From contig NZ_SMME01000873.1 in NCBI RefSeq assembly GCF_009711465.1, positions 1,066 to 65,065 of the forward strand: 64,000 bases of DNA, given 5' to 3'. The stretch comes from Parendozoicomonas verongulae. GTDB taxonomy: Bacteria > Pseudomonadota > Gammaproteobacteria > Pseudomonadales > Endozoicomonadaceae. Shown here in pieces: positions 17,394-26,473 of the stretch. Made by a program: the position numbers and the translations under genes. The first letter of the stretch is position 1; every line of letters begins with the position of its first letter. The notes beneath the pieces are model-generated. The model made no database searches and was not told the DNA's origin. It saw nothing but the letters and a program-made list of their open reading frames with translations.

Positions 17394-18044
17394 ATGAGCA
17401 CACATCGTCCAATTCGTGTATGGGATCTTCCCACCCGTCTTTTTCACTGGCTGCTGGTCGCCTGCTTTGGCGGGCTCTGGTACACCGGTGAAGAGGGAAT
17501 AATGGATATTCATGTTCTGTTGGGTTACACCGTAGCGGGGCTGTTGCTGTTCCGGGTGTGCTGGGGCTTTGTGGGTGGACGCTTTAGCCGCTTCAAGGCG
17601 CTGCAGCTTTCCCCGAAAGTTGCTATCAACTACCTGCGCCAGGGTATGAAAACTGATTACCCCGGACATAACCCACTGGGCAGCTGGGGCGTTGTCTTGA
17701 TTCTTGCGGGCTTGTTCTTTCAGGTAGGCACCGGGCTGTTCTCCAACGACAGCATATTAACGGAAGGACCACTCGCGCAATTTATCAGTGGTAGCCTCAG
17801 CGATGAGCTGACCAGCCTGCACTCCGACAGCTTCGACATTCTTCTGGGCATTGTCGGCCTGCACGTAGCGGCCGTACTCTTCCACACATTAATTTACAAA
17901 GAAGACATTCTTCCCGGCATGATCACTGGCCGCAGAAAAGTGCATACACGATACTCACAGCCAGAGGTCGGCTCCTGGGAACTGTTCACCGTGATCGTCT
18001 TGTTCGCTACCATGCTGCTCACCTGGCTGGCTGACCTGGCTTAG
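17394..18044 (+). CDS. Cytochrome b561 family protein
   Basis: The protein has 216 aa and four transmembrane helices. It starts with the bacterial b561 signature RPIRVWDLPTRLFHWLLV (heme ligand His in FHW), with a further histidine in MDIHVLLGY (helix 2), and histidines in LHSDSFDILLGIVGLHVAAVLFH (helix 3-4) for two b-type hemes. These inner-membrane proteins move electrons from quinol to soluble cytochromes. In many proteobacteria this gene pairs with a cytochrome c'/c556 gene; here the latter lies 2.5 kb downstream on the other strand, separated by accessory reading frames. The start follows a gggagc site. Confidence 0.88.
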   Translation: MSTHRPIRVWDLPTRLFHWLLVACFGGLWYTGEEGIMDIHVLLGYTVAGLLLFRVCWGFVGGRFSRFKALQLSPKVAINYLRQGMKTDYPGHNPLGSWGVVLILAGLFFQVGTGLFSNDSILTEGPLAQFISGSLSDELTSLHSDSFDILLGIVGLHVAAVLFHTLIYKEDILPGMITGRRKVHTRYSQPEVGSWELFTVIVLFATMLLTWLADLA

Positions 18045-18090
18045 AGCCAAGACTGGTTCAGGATAAAACTTCAATGCCGATACCTCCTGT

Positions 18091-18110
18091 CAATGATCCG
18101 GGTACTTAAG
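18091..18110 (+). repeat. Left copy of a 20-bp direct repeat bounding an accessory block
   Basis: The sequence caatgatccgggtacttaag occurs here and again, identical and in the same orientation, at 21192-21211. The chance of a random exact 20-mer repeat in 64 kb is well below one percent. It lies directly between the cytochrome b561 gene and the accessory frames. Confidence 0.8.
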
Positions 18111-18159
18111 CCCCTGATGTCGCTCAATGTGTTGGGCGACAAATACTCGGGAGACAGGA

Positions 18160-18519
18160 ATGTCCATGAACGTCGGTGGAGGTGGCGGTGTTCGCCCTCT
18201 TGGCCCACAGACTCAACCTCAACAGCCTCGGGTCAAACAACCTGCGGTTGGTAATAGTCAGCAGCCTCCCCAGGGAAAACTGGGGCAGGCCGGGCGTATC
18301 CTGCGCAACATCAACAGCTTTAACAGCCAGCCTGTCAGCAATGACCTCCAACAGCTTCAACAGTGGCTGAATAAACTCAAAGGCGGCCCTGCCACTTCTC
18401 AACAAGCACCGGTGCAAAAGCCTGGCTCAGATCTGCAGATGGCGCAGATCAAGAAGACAAACCGTGGTGGAGCCCGATACAACACCACTCGCTCCCCAAC
18501 CTCCCACGGAGAAACCTAA
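18160..18519 (+). CDS. Pro/Gln/Gly-rich N-terminal fragment or small protein (possible frameshifted start of the next gene)
   Basis: The protein has about 119 aa from the ATG at 18160 (ggag 7 bp before). It opens with a run of glycines, then a low-complexity Pro/Gln region, then a short helical segment (DLQQLQQWLNKLKGG). No homologue is recognised. Its end overlaps the following large frame by 56 bp. That frame is open without a stop from 18371 and starts with a similar Pro-rich segment. A single-base insertion or deletion between 18371 and 18519 would fuse the two into one roughly 670-residue protein. It could equally be a small independent gene. Confidence 0.5.
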   Translation: MSMNVGGGGGVRPLGPQTQPQQPRVKQPAVGNSQQPPQGKLGQAGRILRNINSFNSQPVSNDLQQLQQWLNKLKGGPATSQQAPVQKPGSDLQMAQIKKTNRGGARYNTTRSPTSHGET

Positions 18520-20125
18520 CCTTGAGGAAGGCACTGAACCACCACCAGCACCTTTACCACTGAGTGCAGATCAAAAAACGGCCCTGAAAGAAGGCCTGGA
18601 TACATTGGGCCGTACACTCAGCCTTGGTAAAGCAGATATAGCAAAGCTGGCTCATGCTAAAGCCTCCGGAAACGATGCTCACTACTTTTATCAGTTGGGA
18701 AAACTGGATATTCCACCGGACAGTTCAGTTGCTGAGCAGCTAAAAACAGGGTTGGCTGAGCTATTTGCCCAGATACAAGGTGATCATTCACTGATTGCCA
18801 AAGAGATCCAGCCCACTCTTGTATTGGACGATGTCAGTCGACTGGCCACCTCCAAAGCTATCAACCTGCCCGCTTCACTGGTCGTCGATCTGGGCGCACT
18901 CACACATAATGAAGTGGATCGATTTATAGCTTTGGCTGAGGCTACCGGAGTCCCTCAAAAAAAAGCAGAACACCTGCTGCGAGGCTTAGAGGCGGTGGGA
19001 AAACGGTACGACCTCTCCACCTCTGAGCTTGATGCACTTCTTGGGGATGCGGCTCGCACAGTTAACACTGAGCTCTCTGTCGAGATGAATAAAGCCGCCA
19101 AAACCCTTAACCTCTCACCGCCACTGTTTAATGATCTGGCCAATGCTGTGGTCACCAAAGATTCAGCAGCCTTTGCCGCTATTGGCGAGAAAGAAGGGCT
19201 GAGCAAGGCGCAACTGAAAGAGGTTCTCCCCGAAGTAAGCCGATCTCTCACTGAAATTGGCAAAAGTCCGGTGATTTCCCTGGAGAAGCTCCGGCGCTTC
19301 ACTAAAGATACGTCCATACAAAACCAGATTTTTGCAGCAGGCAAAGAGTATGGTCTGACTCAACCCCAAAGCCTTAAGCTGGCTGCCGCCTATGTGGACA
19401 CCGACCTCTCCGGCTACGTCAAACTGGCAGAGGAGTATGGGCTGGGCAAAAATGCCAGCAAACTGCTCAATAAGCTCGAAGAAATAGAAACACGTCAGGG
19501 CACAAATGCATTAAGTCTGGCAACCAACAACTTTCCGGAAATTGTCGAGCAACGTGTTCTGGCACGGGAGCTGGGTCTGCAGAGTAAACCCGTAGATTGG
19601 CCAACCACCACGCCAGCCCCCTTCAAGCCACCTTTAAGGGGGCCTTTTGACTTTCTTGGTAAGGTTGGAGGCATAATGCCACCACCAGACACCTCAAAAG
19701 CCGATGAAGCAGCCAGGGCAGAAGCTGCCGCAAAAACCAAAAACGAAGTACGCTTTGTAAAGCTCTTCGACGAGTTACGTCATGCACAGGGTGAAATTAA
19801 AAAGCTGGATGAGGCGATGCGCAACCCGTTCTTTCAGATCACTCACCCGCAAGCCAGAGATCGTCTTACCAAGCTTCAGAACCATGAACACAATATCAGA
19901 GCAGAACTGAACAGAATTCAGGAAGCCGGTCATGCACCCAGCCCACAACGTGCACAGGAGATCAAACTGCTCGATCAGCTTGGAAATTTAAAGGAAAAGC
20001 TATTAAACCTTGAAGGCATGATGAAAAGAAACCCATTCATAGCTGTTTTTCACAGGCCGGCCGCAGATATATTGAAAGGGCAGATTCAGGGTCTTGAAAC
20101 ACAACTGAAGCAATTAAGGGATTAA
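18464..20125 (+). CDS. Large helical protein of unknown function
   Basis: The protein has 553 aa from a GTG at 18464 without a convincing ribosome-binding site, which supports the idea that its real start belongs to the preceding frame. It has a Pro-rich head, then about 300 residues of alpha-helical modules in which segments such as LGLGKNASKLLNKLEE, YGLTQPQSLKLAAAYVDTD and EEYGLG recur as degenerate repeats, a second Pro-rich linker near 380, and a C-terminal coiled-coil region (EIKKLDEAMRNPFF..., LKEKLLNLEGMMKRNPF) in which the pattern x-RNPFF/I appears twice. No signal peptide or membrane segment. The composition resembles secreted effectors, but no function can be assigned. Confidence 0.65.
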   Translation: MVEPDTTPLAPQPPTEKPNLEEGTEPPPAPLPLSADQKTALKEGLDTLGRTLSLGKADIAKLAHAKASGNDAHYFYQLGKLDIPPDSSVAEQLKTGLAELFAQIQGDHSLIAKEIQPTLVLDDVSRLATSKAINLPASLVVDLGALTHNEVDRFIALAEATGVPQKKAEHLLRGLEAVGKRYDLSTSELDALLGDAARTVNTELSVEMNKAAKTLNLSPPLFNDLANAVVTKDSAAFAAIGEKEGLSKAQLKEVLPEVSRSLTEIGKSPVISLEKLRRFTKDTSIQNQIFAAGKEYGLTQPQSLKLAAAYVDTDLSGYVKLAEEYGLGKNASKLLNKLEEIETRQGTNALSLATNNFPEIVEQRVLARELGLQSKPVDWPTTTPAPFKPPLRGPFDFLGKVGGIMPPPDTSKADEAARAEAAAKTKNEVRFVKLFDELRHAQGEIKKLDEAMRNPFFQITHPQARDRLTKLQNHEHNIRAELNRIQEAGHAPSPQRAQEIKLLDQLGNLKEKLLNLEGMMKRNPFIAVFHRPAADILKGQIQGLETQLKQLRD

Positions 20126-20126
20126 C

Positions 20127-20522
20127 ATGGCGGCTGCAGATATCGGGCGTTCTGCCCAGCGGGTTTTCAAGTACTACAAAAAGCATTTTGACGATATCAA
20201 TGCCCTGTTTGAAATATCTGGCCTGCCCCCTTCCTCAACCTCGGTGAATAACTCCCTTCCTGATGACTTAATCGCCCTGCAGCTAAAAGCGGATCAAAGC
20301 CTGAAAGAACTTCAGCAGCATACAAACTCAGTGGATGAACTGAGTCAAATCGATTCCAAAGATCTGCAAAACAACAAACCGGAGCTATGCAAGGCGCTGG
20401 TCAATTACAGACAGGATTTGGACACACTGTTTTCTGCGATTCAGACGATCAAGGCACACGCACCCAAACCGCTTAAGAAAAGCTCGCCGAAAAACAAGAG
20501 GGTCAGAACCAAGAAGTTCTAA
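20127..20522 (+). CDS. Small basic-tailed helical protein of unknown function
   Basis: The protein has 131 aa and starts 1 bp after the previous stop, with an aaggg site inside that gene's last codons, so the two are translationally linked. The first 100 residues are helical and moderately acidic; the tail is strongly basic (KPLKKSSPKNKRVRTKKF). It is not recognised. The tight spacing suggests it works with the large upstream protein, for instance as a partner or chaperone, but this is inference. A hairpin overlaps its stop codon. Confidence 0.6.
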   Translation: MAAADIGRSAQRVFKYYKKHFDDINALFEISGLPPSSTSVNNSLPDDLIALQLKADQSLKELQQHTNSVDELSQIDSKDLQNNKPELCKALVNYRQDLDTLFSAIQTIKAHAPKPLKKSSPKNKRVRTKKF

Positions 20523-20527
20523 CCCTC
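20490..20527 (-). terminator. Terminator for the cytochrome c' gene (also usable by the plus strand)
   Basis: A stem gagggt-c-agaac paired with gttct-a-accctc (one mismatch) spans the stop of the plus-strand gene. Read on the minus strand it is followed by ttgtttttcgg, a good U-run, so it ends the cytochrome transcript. Confidence 0.65.
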
Positions 20528-20542
20528 TTGCAGTAGCAAAAG

Positions 20543-21010
20543 TTACTTGTTCTTGAATTTTTTATGGCAAGAGCCACAACTGTCTGCCACTTCTTTGAAC
20601 GCTGGAATACTGTCTTTCATAACACCGCTGGCAGAAGCGATTTTGAGCTTACCGGCCTTTTCAGAAAACGCTTTCATCAACTTGTCGAATTCGGCTTTAT
20701 TTTCCCAGATTTCTGGCTTTGCTTTTGAGTCAGATGTCAGGTGCTTGCCTTCAAATCCTTCGCCGGACCATTGGGTGACAACAGCCAGCCTGTCTGCATT
20801 ACTTTGGAACTGAGCAGCATCAAAGGGCTTTTTGCCTTTAATCATCGCCCCCATATCACCAAAGTAAGTACCTACAAGATCCATATGCGCTTTGCGCAGG
20901 TTAACGGCGTCTTCATCCTTAGCAAAATCCATGGCGTGAGCAGACACACTCACGAATGCAGCAGCTGCAGCATAAGGAATAAGTTTCTTGAATGTCATAG
21001 AGCGTCTCAT
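20543..21010 (-). CDS. Cytochrome c'/c556
   Basis: The protein has 155 aa from the first ATG; the alternative start four codons in (20998) is equally possible. It has a signal peptide ending at SAHA-MD for export to the periplasm. A four-helix bundle is predicted, and the heme-binding CxxCH motif lies at the extreme C-terminus as CGSCHKKFKNK, the pattern of cytochrome c'. A conserved-looking LRKAHMDLVG helix near residue 40 carries the region of the usual axial ligand. The family binds NO or shuttles electrons, and its usual partner is cytochrome b561, whose gene is at 17394 and separated here by an accessory block. Confidence 0.9.
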   Translation of the reverse strand: MRRSMTFKKLIPYAAAAAFVSVSAHAMDFAKDEDAVNLRKAHMDLVGTYFGDMGAMIKGKKPFDAAQFQSNADRLAVVTQWSGEGFEGKHLTSDSKAKPEIWENKAEFDKLMKAFSEKAGKLKIASASGVMKDSIPAFKEVADSCGSCHKKFKNK

Positions 21011-21191
21011 TGGCAGTATTGCAGTGTTATTGTGGTTTTATTTTTCAGGCAAACTCAGCATAGCCCTTTATGGAAAAGGTTCAAAGGGTGACACGGGAAG
21101 ACGGCGAATAACGTCGGGAGCGTAGCCCGCTACGTAACCAGAGTTGTGACGCAGCAAGGGCGGAAAAAGACGCCGCCAGACTATGCGAAAG

Positions 21192-21211
21192 CAATGATCC
21201 GGGTACTTAAG
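21192..21211 (+). repeat. Right copy of the 20-bp direct repeat
   Basis: Identical to 18091-18110. The 130 bp to its left (21060-21190) is non-coding and rich in small palindromes (for example cgtag-cccg-ctacg near 21120), as seen in ends of mobile elements or small repeat families. Confidence 0.8.
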
Positions 21212-21212
21212 A

Positions 21213-21237
21213 ATGGCCTCCTGAAACAGGAGGCCAT
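21213..21237 (-). terminator. Terminator of ychF
   Basis: A perfect 11-bp stem (atggcctcctg / caggaggccat) with an aaa loop begins 11 bp beyond the ychF stop. On the minus strand it is followed by ttcttaag. It abuts the right copy of the 20-bp repeat. Confidence 0.65.
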
Positions 21238-21247
21238 GGAAAAATAA

Positions 21248-22339
21248 TTAAACGTTGAAGCGGAAGTGCATGACATCGCCATCTTTCACGATGTATTCCT
21301 TACCCTCCAGTCGCAGGCAGCCAGCCTCTTTCGCACCCTTTTCACCATTGAATTTTACGAAGTCATCGTAAGAAGTCACTTCCGCGCGGATAAAACCACG
21401 CATAAAGTCGGTGTGAATAACCCCCGCAGCTTCAGGAGCGGTAGCCCCTACTTTCACTGTCCAGGCACGTACTTCCTTAACGCCTGCAGTAAAATAGGTT
21501 TGCAGATTCAACAGCTCGTAACCAGCACGGATCACTCGATCCAGACCGGGCTCTTCCATGCCCAGGTCTGCCAGAAATTCGCCCTTCTCTTCGTCGTCCA
21601 GCTCGGCAATTTCTGCTTCCAGCTTGTTGCACACGGGCACAACCACAGATCCTTCCGCAGCAGCCAGTTCACATACCTTGTCCAGATATGGATTATCTTC
21701 GAAGCCGTCTTCATCCACGTTAGCGATGTACATGGTGGGCTTGGAGGTCAGCAGGAACAGTTGCTTCATCAGTGCCTGTTCGGCATCGTTCAGCTCGAGT
21801 GCCCGGGCCGGGCGACCTTCTTCCAGAGCCGGAATGATTTTCTCCAGCAGTGCCACCTGAGCCTTGGCATCCTTGTCACCACTCTTGGCAACACGCACAA
21901 CACGCTTAAGCTGCTTTTCGCAGCTGTCCAGGTCTGCCAGAGCCAGCTCGGTGTTGATGATTTCAATATCAGCAATGGGGTCGATGCGGTTAGCAACGTG
22001 AATCACGTTGTCGTTCTCGAAACAGCGCACTACGTGGGCGATGGCATCGGTCTCACGGATGTTGGCCAGAAACTGGTTACCCAGACCTTCACCTTTGGAA
22101 GCCCCTTCCACCAGTCCTGCAATATCCACAAATTCCATAGTTGTGGGCAGAACACGCTCTGGGCTGACAATCTCAGCCAGCTTGGTCAGGCGAGGGTCAG
22201 GCATTGGCACAATGCCAGCGTTGGGTTCAATGGTACAGAAAGGGAAGTTCTCGGCATCAATGCCCGCTTTGGTCAGGGCGTTGAACAGAGTGGATTTACC
22301 CACATTAGGCAAACCGACGATGCCGCAATTAAAACCCAT
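21248..22339 (-). CDS. ychF: Redox-regulated ATPase/GTPase YchF (Obg family)
   Basis: The protein has 363 aa from the ATG at 22339, the invariant family start [19 protein letters not shown], with caggac before it; the open frame continues upstream but is not coding. The P-loop GLPNVGKS is at 9-16, followed by [25 protein letters not shown] as switch region, the unusual base-recognition region TMYIANVDE, and a C-terminal TGS domain ending [16 protein letters not shown]. YchF binds ribosomes and prefers ATP; it affects stress responses. In most gammaproteobacteria it is next to pth; here 4 kb of plus-strand genes lie between them. Confidence 0.96.
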   Translation of the reverse strand: MGFNCGIVGLPNVGKSTLFNALTKAGIDAENFPFCTIEPNAGIVPMPDPRLTKLAEIVSPERVLPTTMEFVDIAGLVEGASKGEGLGNQFLANIRETDAIAHVVRCFENDNVIHVANRIDPIADIEIINTELALADLDSCEKQLKRVVRVAKSGDKDAKAQVALLEKIIPALEEGRPARALELNDAEQALMKQLFLLTSKPTMYIANVDEDGFEDNPYLDKVCELAAAEGSVVVPVCNKLEAEIAELDDEEKGEFLADLGMEEPGLDRVIRAGYELLNLQTYFTAGVKEVRAWTVKVGATAPEAAGVIHTDFMRGFIRAEVTSYDDFVKFNGEKGAKEAGCLRLEGKEYIVKDGDVMHFRFNV

Positions 22340-22483
22340 GATGTTGTCCTGTCTGGAATTCGAAAAATCAAAGGCGCAGATTATACAGAGGTTTGGGATA
22401 GCGCAAAATGCAGCACTCACCCGCAGGATGCCGGATTGCATATACACTTTCTTCATAAACTGCAAATTCAGGGAGGAATAGCA

Positions 22484-23566
22484 ATGCCAGCCACTGATAC
22501 TCCACTGTCGAGAGCACAGGCTCTTGTGCTCAATCTCAACCAACTGGATCAGGCAGAAGGAAATATTGGCAAGTTACAATTCTCCGAGGTGAACGGGAGA
22601 GTTGTTGTCGAAGCCACGCAACAATGGTCTTTGAAGCGGTTCCTGATCAACTCTCTTTTCCACAGGAACAGCTGTCATATGCTTTACAGACAAGCCCACG
22701 ACTACCTGCAAACATCAAATACCGATACGCCTCTCAGAGAGCGGGTTGTGGCCCTCGTTGACAAAGACGTCTTTCCCTTTCTCCGGTCAGCAGAAAAAAT
22801 AGCCATTCATAACCTGGTGCCCAGCTCATCACCCATGGGTAGCGCCCCTCTGGTCGTGGACGATAGTGTCGAAATGGCAGAGACCTCTTTCAACACAGCT
22901 CGCAACGATTCGGATATTGATTTTGATACCCTCTGGCGCCTTATGCCTGAAAACGAGGGAGATAATGAGGTTCTTCACTCACGTCTTGCTACCTATGAAA
23001 CAGCTCTCAGGCACCTTGATGACTGCAAGGAAACACTCCATAACCCTGATCTGACCCTGACTCAAAAGCAGAAAGTTTTGAACCAGAAATACGGATTGTT
23101 CTTCCACTTCACCCGGAAAGATGATCCCACCACTCCGGACCTGGCCAGCACCGCTCTGGACAGCGTTGCCTATATGCTGGGGGAAATTAACAAGCCGGAA
23201 AATGCAGAAAAAGCCCGGGAAGGGTTGCTGGCTTTACTCTCCAGTAAGCACCCTTGCCATGAAGCACAGATAGCTCACGCACAAACAGCCTTTAATACCG
23301 TAATGCTTGGTATTGATATGGAAAACATTGGCCCTGACTTTAAGGACCCTGAACTGGATAAAACAGCCACTATCGAAACAAACATCCAGAAGCTGGTTAT
23401 AGAGTTTATGGAGGAGAGCGAAGATGACTCCGTTGAAGCCTTTGAGAGCTGGGCCAGAGAAAGAGATGGTGTTATCGGCTTTCAGGCCTTCGATGGTGAA
23501 ATCACAATGGAGGTCCTAAAAGAGTACACAGTCAAAGCCAGAGATGAGTGGGATATGTTGAACTAA
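22484..23566 (+). CDS. Cytoplasmic acidic protein of unknown function
   Basis: The protein has 360 aa from the ATG at 22484, which follows a strong gggagga site; the frame runs open far upstream only because it lies antisense to ychF. It is acidic, helical and without a signal or membrane segment. Recognisable features are limited: an N-terminal region ending in [17 protein letters not shown], a low-conservation acidic linker, and a C-terminal half with many Asp/Glu ([23 protein letters not shown]). No family is recognised. It is divergent from ychF with about 145 bp between starts. Confidence 0.65.
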   Translation: MPATDTPLSRAQALVLNLNQLDQAEGNIGKLQFSEVNGRVVVEATQQWSLKRFLINSLFHRNSCHMLYRQAHDYLQTSNTDTPLRERVVALVDKDVFPFLRSAEKIAIHNLVPSSSPMGSAPLVVDDSVEMAETSFNTARNDSDIDFDTLWRLMPENEGDNEVLHSRLATYETALRHLDDCKETLHNPDLTLTQKQKVLNQKYGLFFHFTRKDDPTTPDLASTALDSVAYMLGEINKPENAEKAREGLLALLSSKHPCHEAQIAHAQTAFNTVMLGIDMENIGPDFKDPELDKTATIETNIQKLVIEFMEESEDDSVEAFESWARERDGVIGFQAFDGEITMEVLKEYTVKARDEWDMLN

Positions 23567-23623
23567 GCCCCCATAGTGCCATGCCGATAACCTGTTCATT
23601 GGTCACGTTTGTGCAGGTTTGAC

Positions 23624-25165
23624 ATGAAACACTGGTTATTGCATTACACACGATACCTCTCTGCAGCTATAGCGGTGTTTGTCCTGACAGGGGCAATGGC
23701 TGCCAAAGGTCAGGATGACCTGGTGGTTGAGCTAAAGCGCCAAAGTCTGCAAATGTGGCACTCAAGGCTGAGCGAGCAGTTTGATCAGCTGGCCGCATGG
23801 TTCTCCCCGGCGGAGCTCAGCCAGATGCCTGATGGCCTGATGCTCAGCTCCCTCAACCCGCAACAACTCATGGCCGTTCACAGCTTCGCATCTACAGCCC
23901 TGAGTCCTCTCGGATATCTTCGCTTCAGCCATTTGATACGCCTGCAAAAAGTGCAGGAGGAAATGCAAAGCCCCGACGCCATTATGCCTGTAAGGCTGAT
24001 GATTCAGGATGTTGAGGGCAGTCGTATGTTCCGGATTCAGGGGCCAACCTTTTCCCTTGAACTTATCGCGGCCGGGAATCAATGGATGATTAACCAGCTG
24101 ACTATGGCTCAATGGCCCAGCCAGGTTCCTCCTGCTCCGAAGCCCGACCTCAGTACACCGAACGTTCATTACCCCTTTGTTCGCTGGCGAGAGTCCGTCG
24201 GAGAGATGGCTCTGGGACAAACCACCCTCCCGTTGATTCAGGCTTTAACTGCTCTCCCTGACAATGTCAGAAAGCGTACCTGTGCTGGAGAGCCTGTTTC
24301 CGAGCGCCAGTGCACCTTGTCCATGTTGAACGAGATAAAGCCCGAAGCTCAGACATCAGCCGCAAGTATCAATACCAAAGGACGTTTCCTGCTCAACCAA
24401 CTGTTGACGATGCTGAAAAGCCATCTTGGCAGCCCTTCTTTAATACCTGAAAAGGAAGACACTCTCTTAATGTTCTCCTGGGCGGGGGACTTACCTTCCT
24501 CGGATCAGGATAGGCCGGAAAGTCTGCTTCTCAACCTCAGCGACGAGGCGGGCCTCTGGCAGGTTATTGTGACCGGACCAAACCCTGCTAATGGTTTTTC
24601 CAGCCTTCCTCCCAACGGTATATATATTGCCTTCAGCCGCAATGGAGTAAACGAGCGTGGCCAGTGGGCAAACATGCCAGCCACAACTCAGGAACCTATG
24701 TCTTTAGAAGCGTCCTCCGCTCTTCCCATGATGCCCCCCGTAACCATGACAGGTGGTGCTGGTGAAAAGATGGAAGAGAGTGACACAGATCAGCCAACCT
24801 GGTTGAAAAGCCCCACCTTTCTCAATGGTATGATTATGTCTTTGGGATATATGGGCAATAACCTGACCACAGCCCTGCCCCTGGTGCCGGTGGTGGAGAT
24901 TAAACGGGGTGGTCGTCCCCACAGGAATATTCGCGTCAACCTCTCCATTTCTATAGACGTAATGGCAGAACCCTGGCTGAAAGACTTCCCCCTGAACTTT
25001 GACAGCCGTACAGAAGACTATCGCTCTTCCATTCGGCTCCCCGCTCAGATGGCCGGGCAGGAGATCACTCTCACGTTCAGCGTCCATGAGCCCGGAACCC
25101 GCTATGAAGGTATTTATGAATATAAGGTTAAGGTGAAGGGGCGGCAGGTTATCCGCCAATTTTAA
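23624..25165 (+). CDS. Exported protein with a DUF3500-like N-terminal region
   Basis: The protein has 513 aa from the ATG at 23624; five further codons upstream are open but no better. The signal peptide ends near AMAAKGQ. Residues 30-160 show a pattern like DUF3500 proteins: a helix (RQSLQMWHSRLSEQFDQLA), then a GL-x-L-SSL-x-PQQ element, an LSPLGYLRFSHLI segment, and a LELIAAGNQW strand where DUF3500 has its conserved hydrophobic strand. The C-terminal 150 residues look like beta-sandwich domains (FNFDSRTEDYRSSIRLP; ITLTFSVHEPGTRYEGIYEY). Function unknown. It follows the 22484 gene by 57 bp and is possibly cotranscribed. Confidence 0.6.
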   Translation: MKHWLLHYTRYLSAAIAVFVLTGAMAAKGQDDLVVELKRQSLQMWHSRLSEQFDQLAAWFSPAELSQMPDGLMLSSLNPQQLMAVHSFASTALSPLGYLRFSHLIRLQKVQEEMQSPDAIMPVRLMIQDVEGSRMFRIQGPTFSLELIAAGNQWMINQLTMAQWPSQVPPAPKPDLSTPNVHYPFVRWRESVGEMALGQTTLPLIQALTALPDNVRKRTCAGEPVSERQCTLSMLNEIKPEAQTSAASINTKGRFLLNQLLTMLKSHLGSPSLIPEKEDTLLMFSWAGDLPSSDQDRPESLLLNLSDEAGLWQVIVTGPNPANGFSSLPPNGIYIAFSRNGVNERGQWANMPATTQEPMSLEASSALPMMPPVTMTGGAGEKMEESDTDQPTWLKSPTFLNGMIMSLGYMGNNLTTALPLVPVVEIKRGGRPHRNIRVNLSISIDVMAEPWLKDFPLNFDSRTEDYRSSIRLPAQMAGQEITLTFSVHEPGTRYEGIYEYKVKVKGRQVIRQF

Positions 25166-25556
25166 CCCAAGTACGTATTCACACTTTCACGGACAGTCAC
25201 AATCACTATTTATAAAGATTGCGTAAAACATGAATATAAAAACTTACGAAAATCGACACGGTAAATGAACTCCAGGACTGCTAAAAAAGTAGAACATCAG
25301 CAGTCACCACTTAAAGCGACGGATTCCTTGACAGATATCATCTCCTCGTAGGTTTTGTGTTTCATGCATCAGGGAAACCCAGTATTTTTTACCCACCCAT
25401 ATATAACTACTTTTATAGCACCAAGGGTATTTAGCCTATCTCATTCCTGATTGTTTAATGAGTGTCATAGCCTAATCACCTTTCAATACCCCTATTTCAC
25501 ACACTTCTCGATCTTCGGATTCGAGTCAACAACCCATTGCGAGGACTTTCTTGCGT
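25166..25556. other. AT-rich intergenic region upstream of focA
   Basis: About 390 bp without a gene. It is AT-rich, contains several possible promoter-like stretches (for example tataaagattg near 25210) and one FNR-like dyad at 25328. No hairpin terminator after the upstream gene is evident. Confidence 0.5.
25328..25341 (+). promoter_or_regulatory. Candidate FNR-type site upstream of focA
   Basis: ttgac-agat-atcat matches the FNR/ANR consensus TTGAT-N4-ATCAA at 8 of 10 positions. It lies about 215 bp before the focA start, farther than usual unless the transcript has a long leader. focA is oxygen-regulated by FNR in E. coli. Confidence 0.3.
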
Positions 25557-26450
25557 ATGAGCTCTGAAACCAACAACTTTAACGATCTCAGCCCCGCCGC
25601 CATGGCGAAGAAAGCTGTTGATGTTGGCGTTTACAAAGCTTCTAAAGACCCTGTGTCGTCTTTCACTCTGGCAATCTTTGGTGGCGTTTTCATCGCTATC
25701 GCATTTGTCTTCTATATCACTGTTGTAACCGGTTCCAGCAGCATGCCCTGGGGCATGGCCAAACTTGTAGGCGCACTGTGCTTCAGCCTTGGTTTAATTC
25801 TTTGTGTGATTATGGGAGCTGAACTCTTCACTTCCACTGTACTCACCTCCACTGCCTGGGCATCCCGTCGCATCACCACACCGCAAATGCTGCGCACCTG
25901 GGTCCGCGTTTACCTGGGTAACTTCGTGGGGGGCGTGTTCTTTGTATGGATGATCTGGCAAGGCAAGGTGTATATGGGCGACAGTGGCCAGTGGGGTTTG
26001 ACAGCACTGAAGATTGCCAGCCACAAACTTCACCACACCTTCTTTGAAGCATTCATCCTTGGTGTTATGTGTAATCTGCTGGTATGTCTGGCTGTATGGA
26101 TGACGTTCTCCTGCCGCAGCACCGGTGACAAGATTCTGGCCATGCTGTTCCCCGTTGCCATGTTCGTTGCCACCGGCTTTGAGCACAGCATCGCCAACAT
26201 GTTTATGATCCCAATGGGGATCGCTATCCAGCACTTTGCCACGCCAGAATTCTGGGCAGGCATAGGCCACGTTCCTGCGGACTTTGCAGAACTGACTGTC
26301 AGCAACTTCCTGCTGAAGAACGAACTGCCTGTTACTCTGGGCAACATTGTTGGCGGTGCCGTGTTTGTTGGCCTGGGCAACTGGTTTGTCTTCCTGCGCA
26401 ACGATAACAAGAAAGAAGCGGTTGCTAACGGAAAGGTACGTACTGCCTGA
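25557..26450 (+). CDS. focA: Formate channel/transporter FocA
   Basis: The protein has 297 aa from the ATG at 25557; a TTG two codons earlier shares the frame. It is a pentameric formate/nitrite channel family protein with six membrane helices. Sequence marks are the AAMAKKAVDVGVYKASKDP amphipathic N-terminus, FVFYITVVTGS, the LVGALCFSLGLILCVIMGAELFTSTVL selectivity helix break, an HHTFFEAFILG segment with the central His used in formate transport, and the near-invariant MFVATGFEHSIANMFMIPMGI. It moves formate across the inner membrane. No pyruvate formate-lyase gene (pflB) is next to it, unlike in enterics. A terminator follows. Confidence 0.93.
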   Translation: MSSETNNFNDLSPAAMAKKAVDVGVYKASKDPVSSFTLAIFGGVFIAIAFVFYITVVTGSSSMPWGMAKLVGALCFSLGLILCVIMGAELFTSTVLTSTAWASRRITTPQMLRTWVRVYLGNFVGGVFFVWMIWQGKVYMGDSGQWGLTALKIASHKLHHTFFEAFILGVMCNLLVCLAVWMTFSCRSTGDKILAMLFPVAMFVATGFEHSIANMFMIPMGIAIQHFATPEFWAGIGHVPADFAELTVSNFLLKNELPVTLGNIVGGAVFVGLGNWFVFLRNDNKKEAVANGKVRTA

Positions 26451-26473
26451 TCTGCTGATTAGCTTGCTTTTAG

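Noticed and set aside
21266..22483. 406 open codons on the plus strand antisense to ychF, in frame with the gene starting at 22484
   Set aside because: The region is the complement of a highly conserved gene. The true start of the downstream gene has its own strong ribosome-binding site at 22471, so the extension is a shadow.
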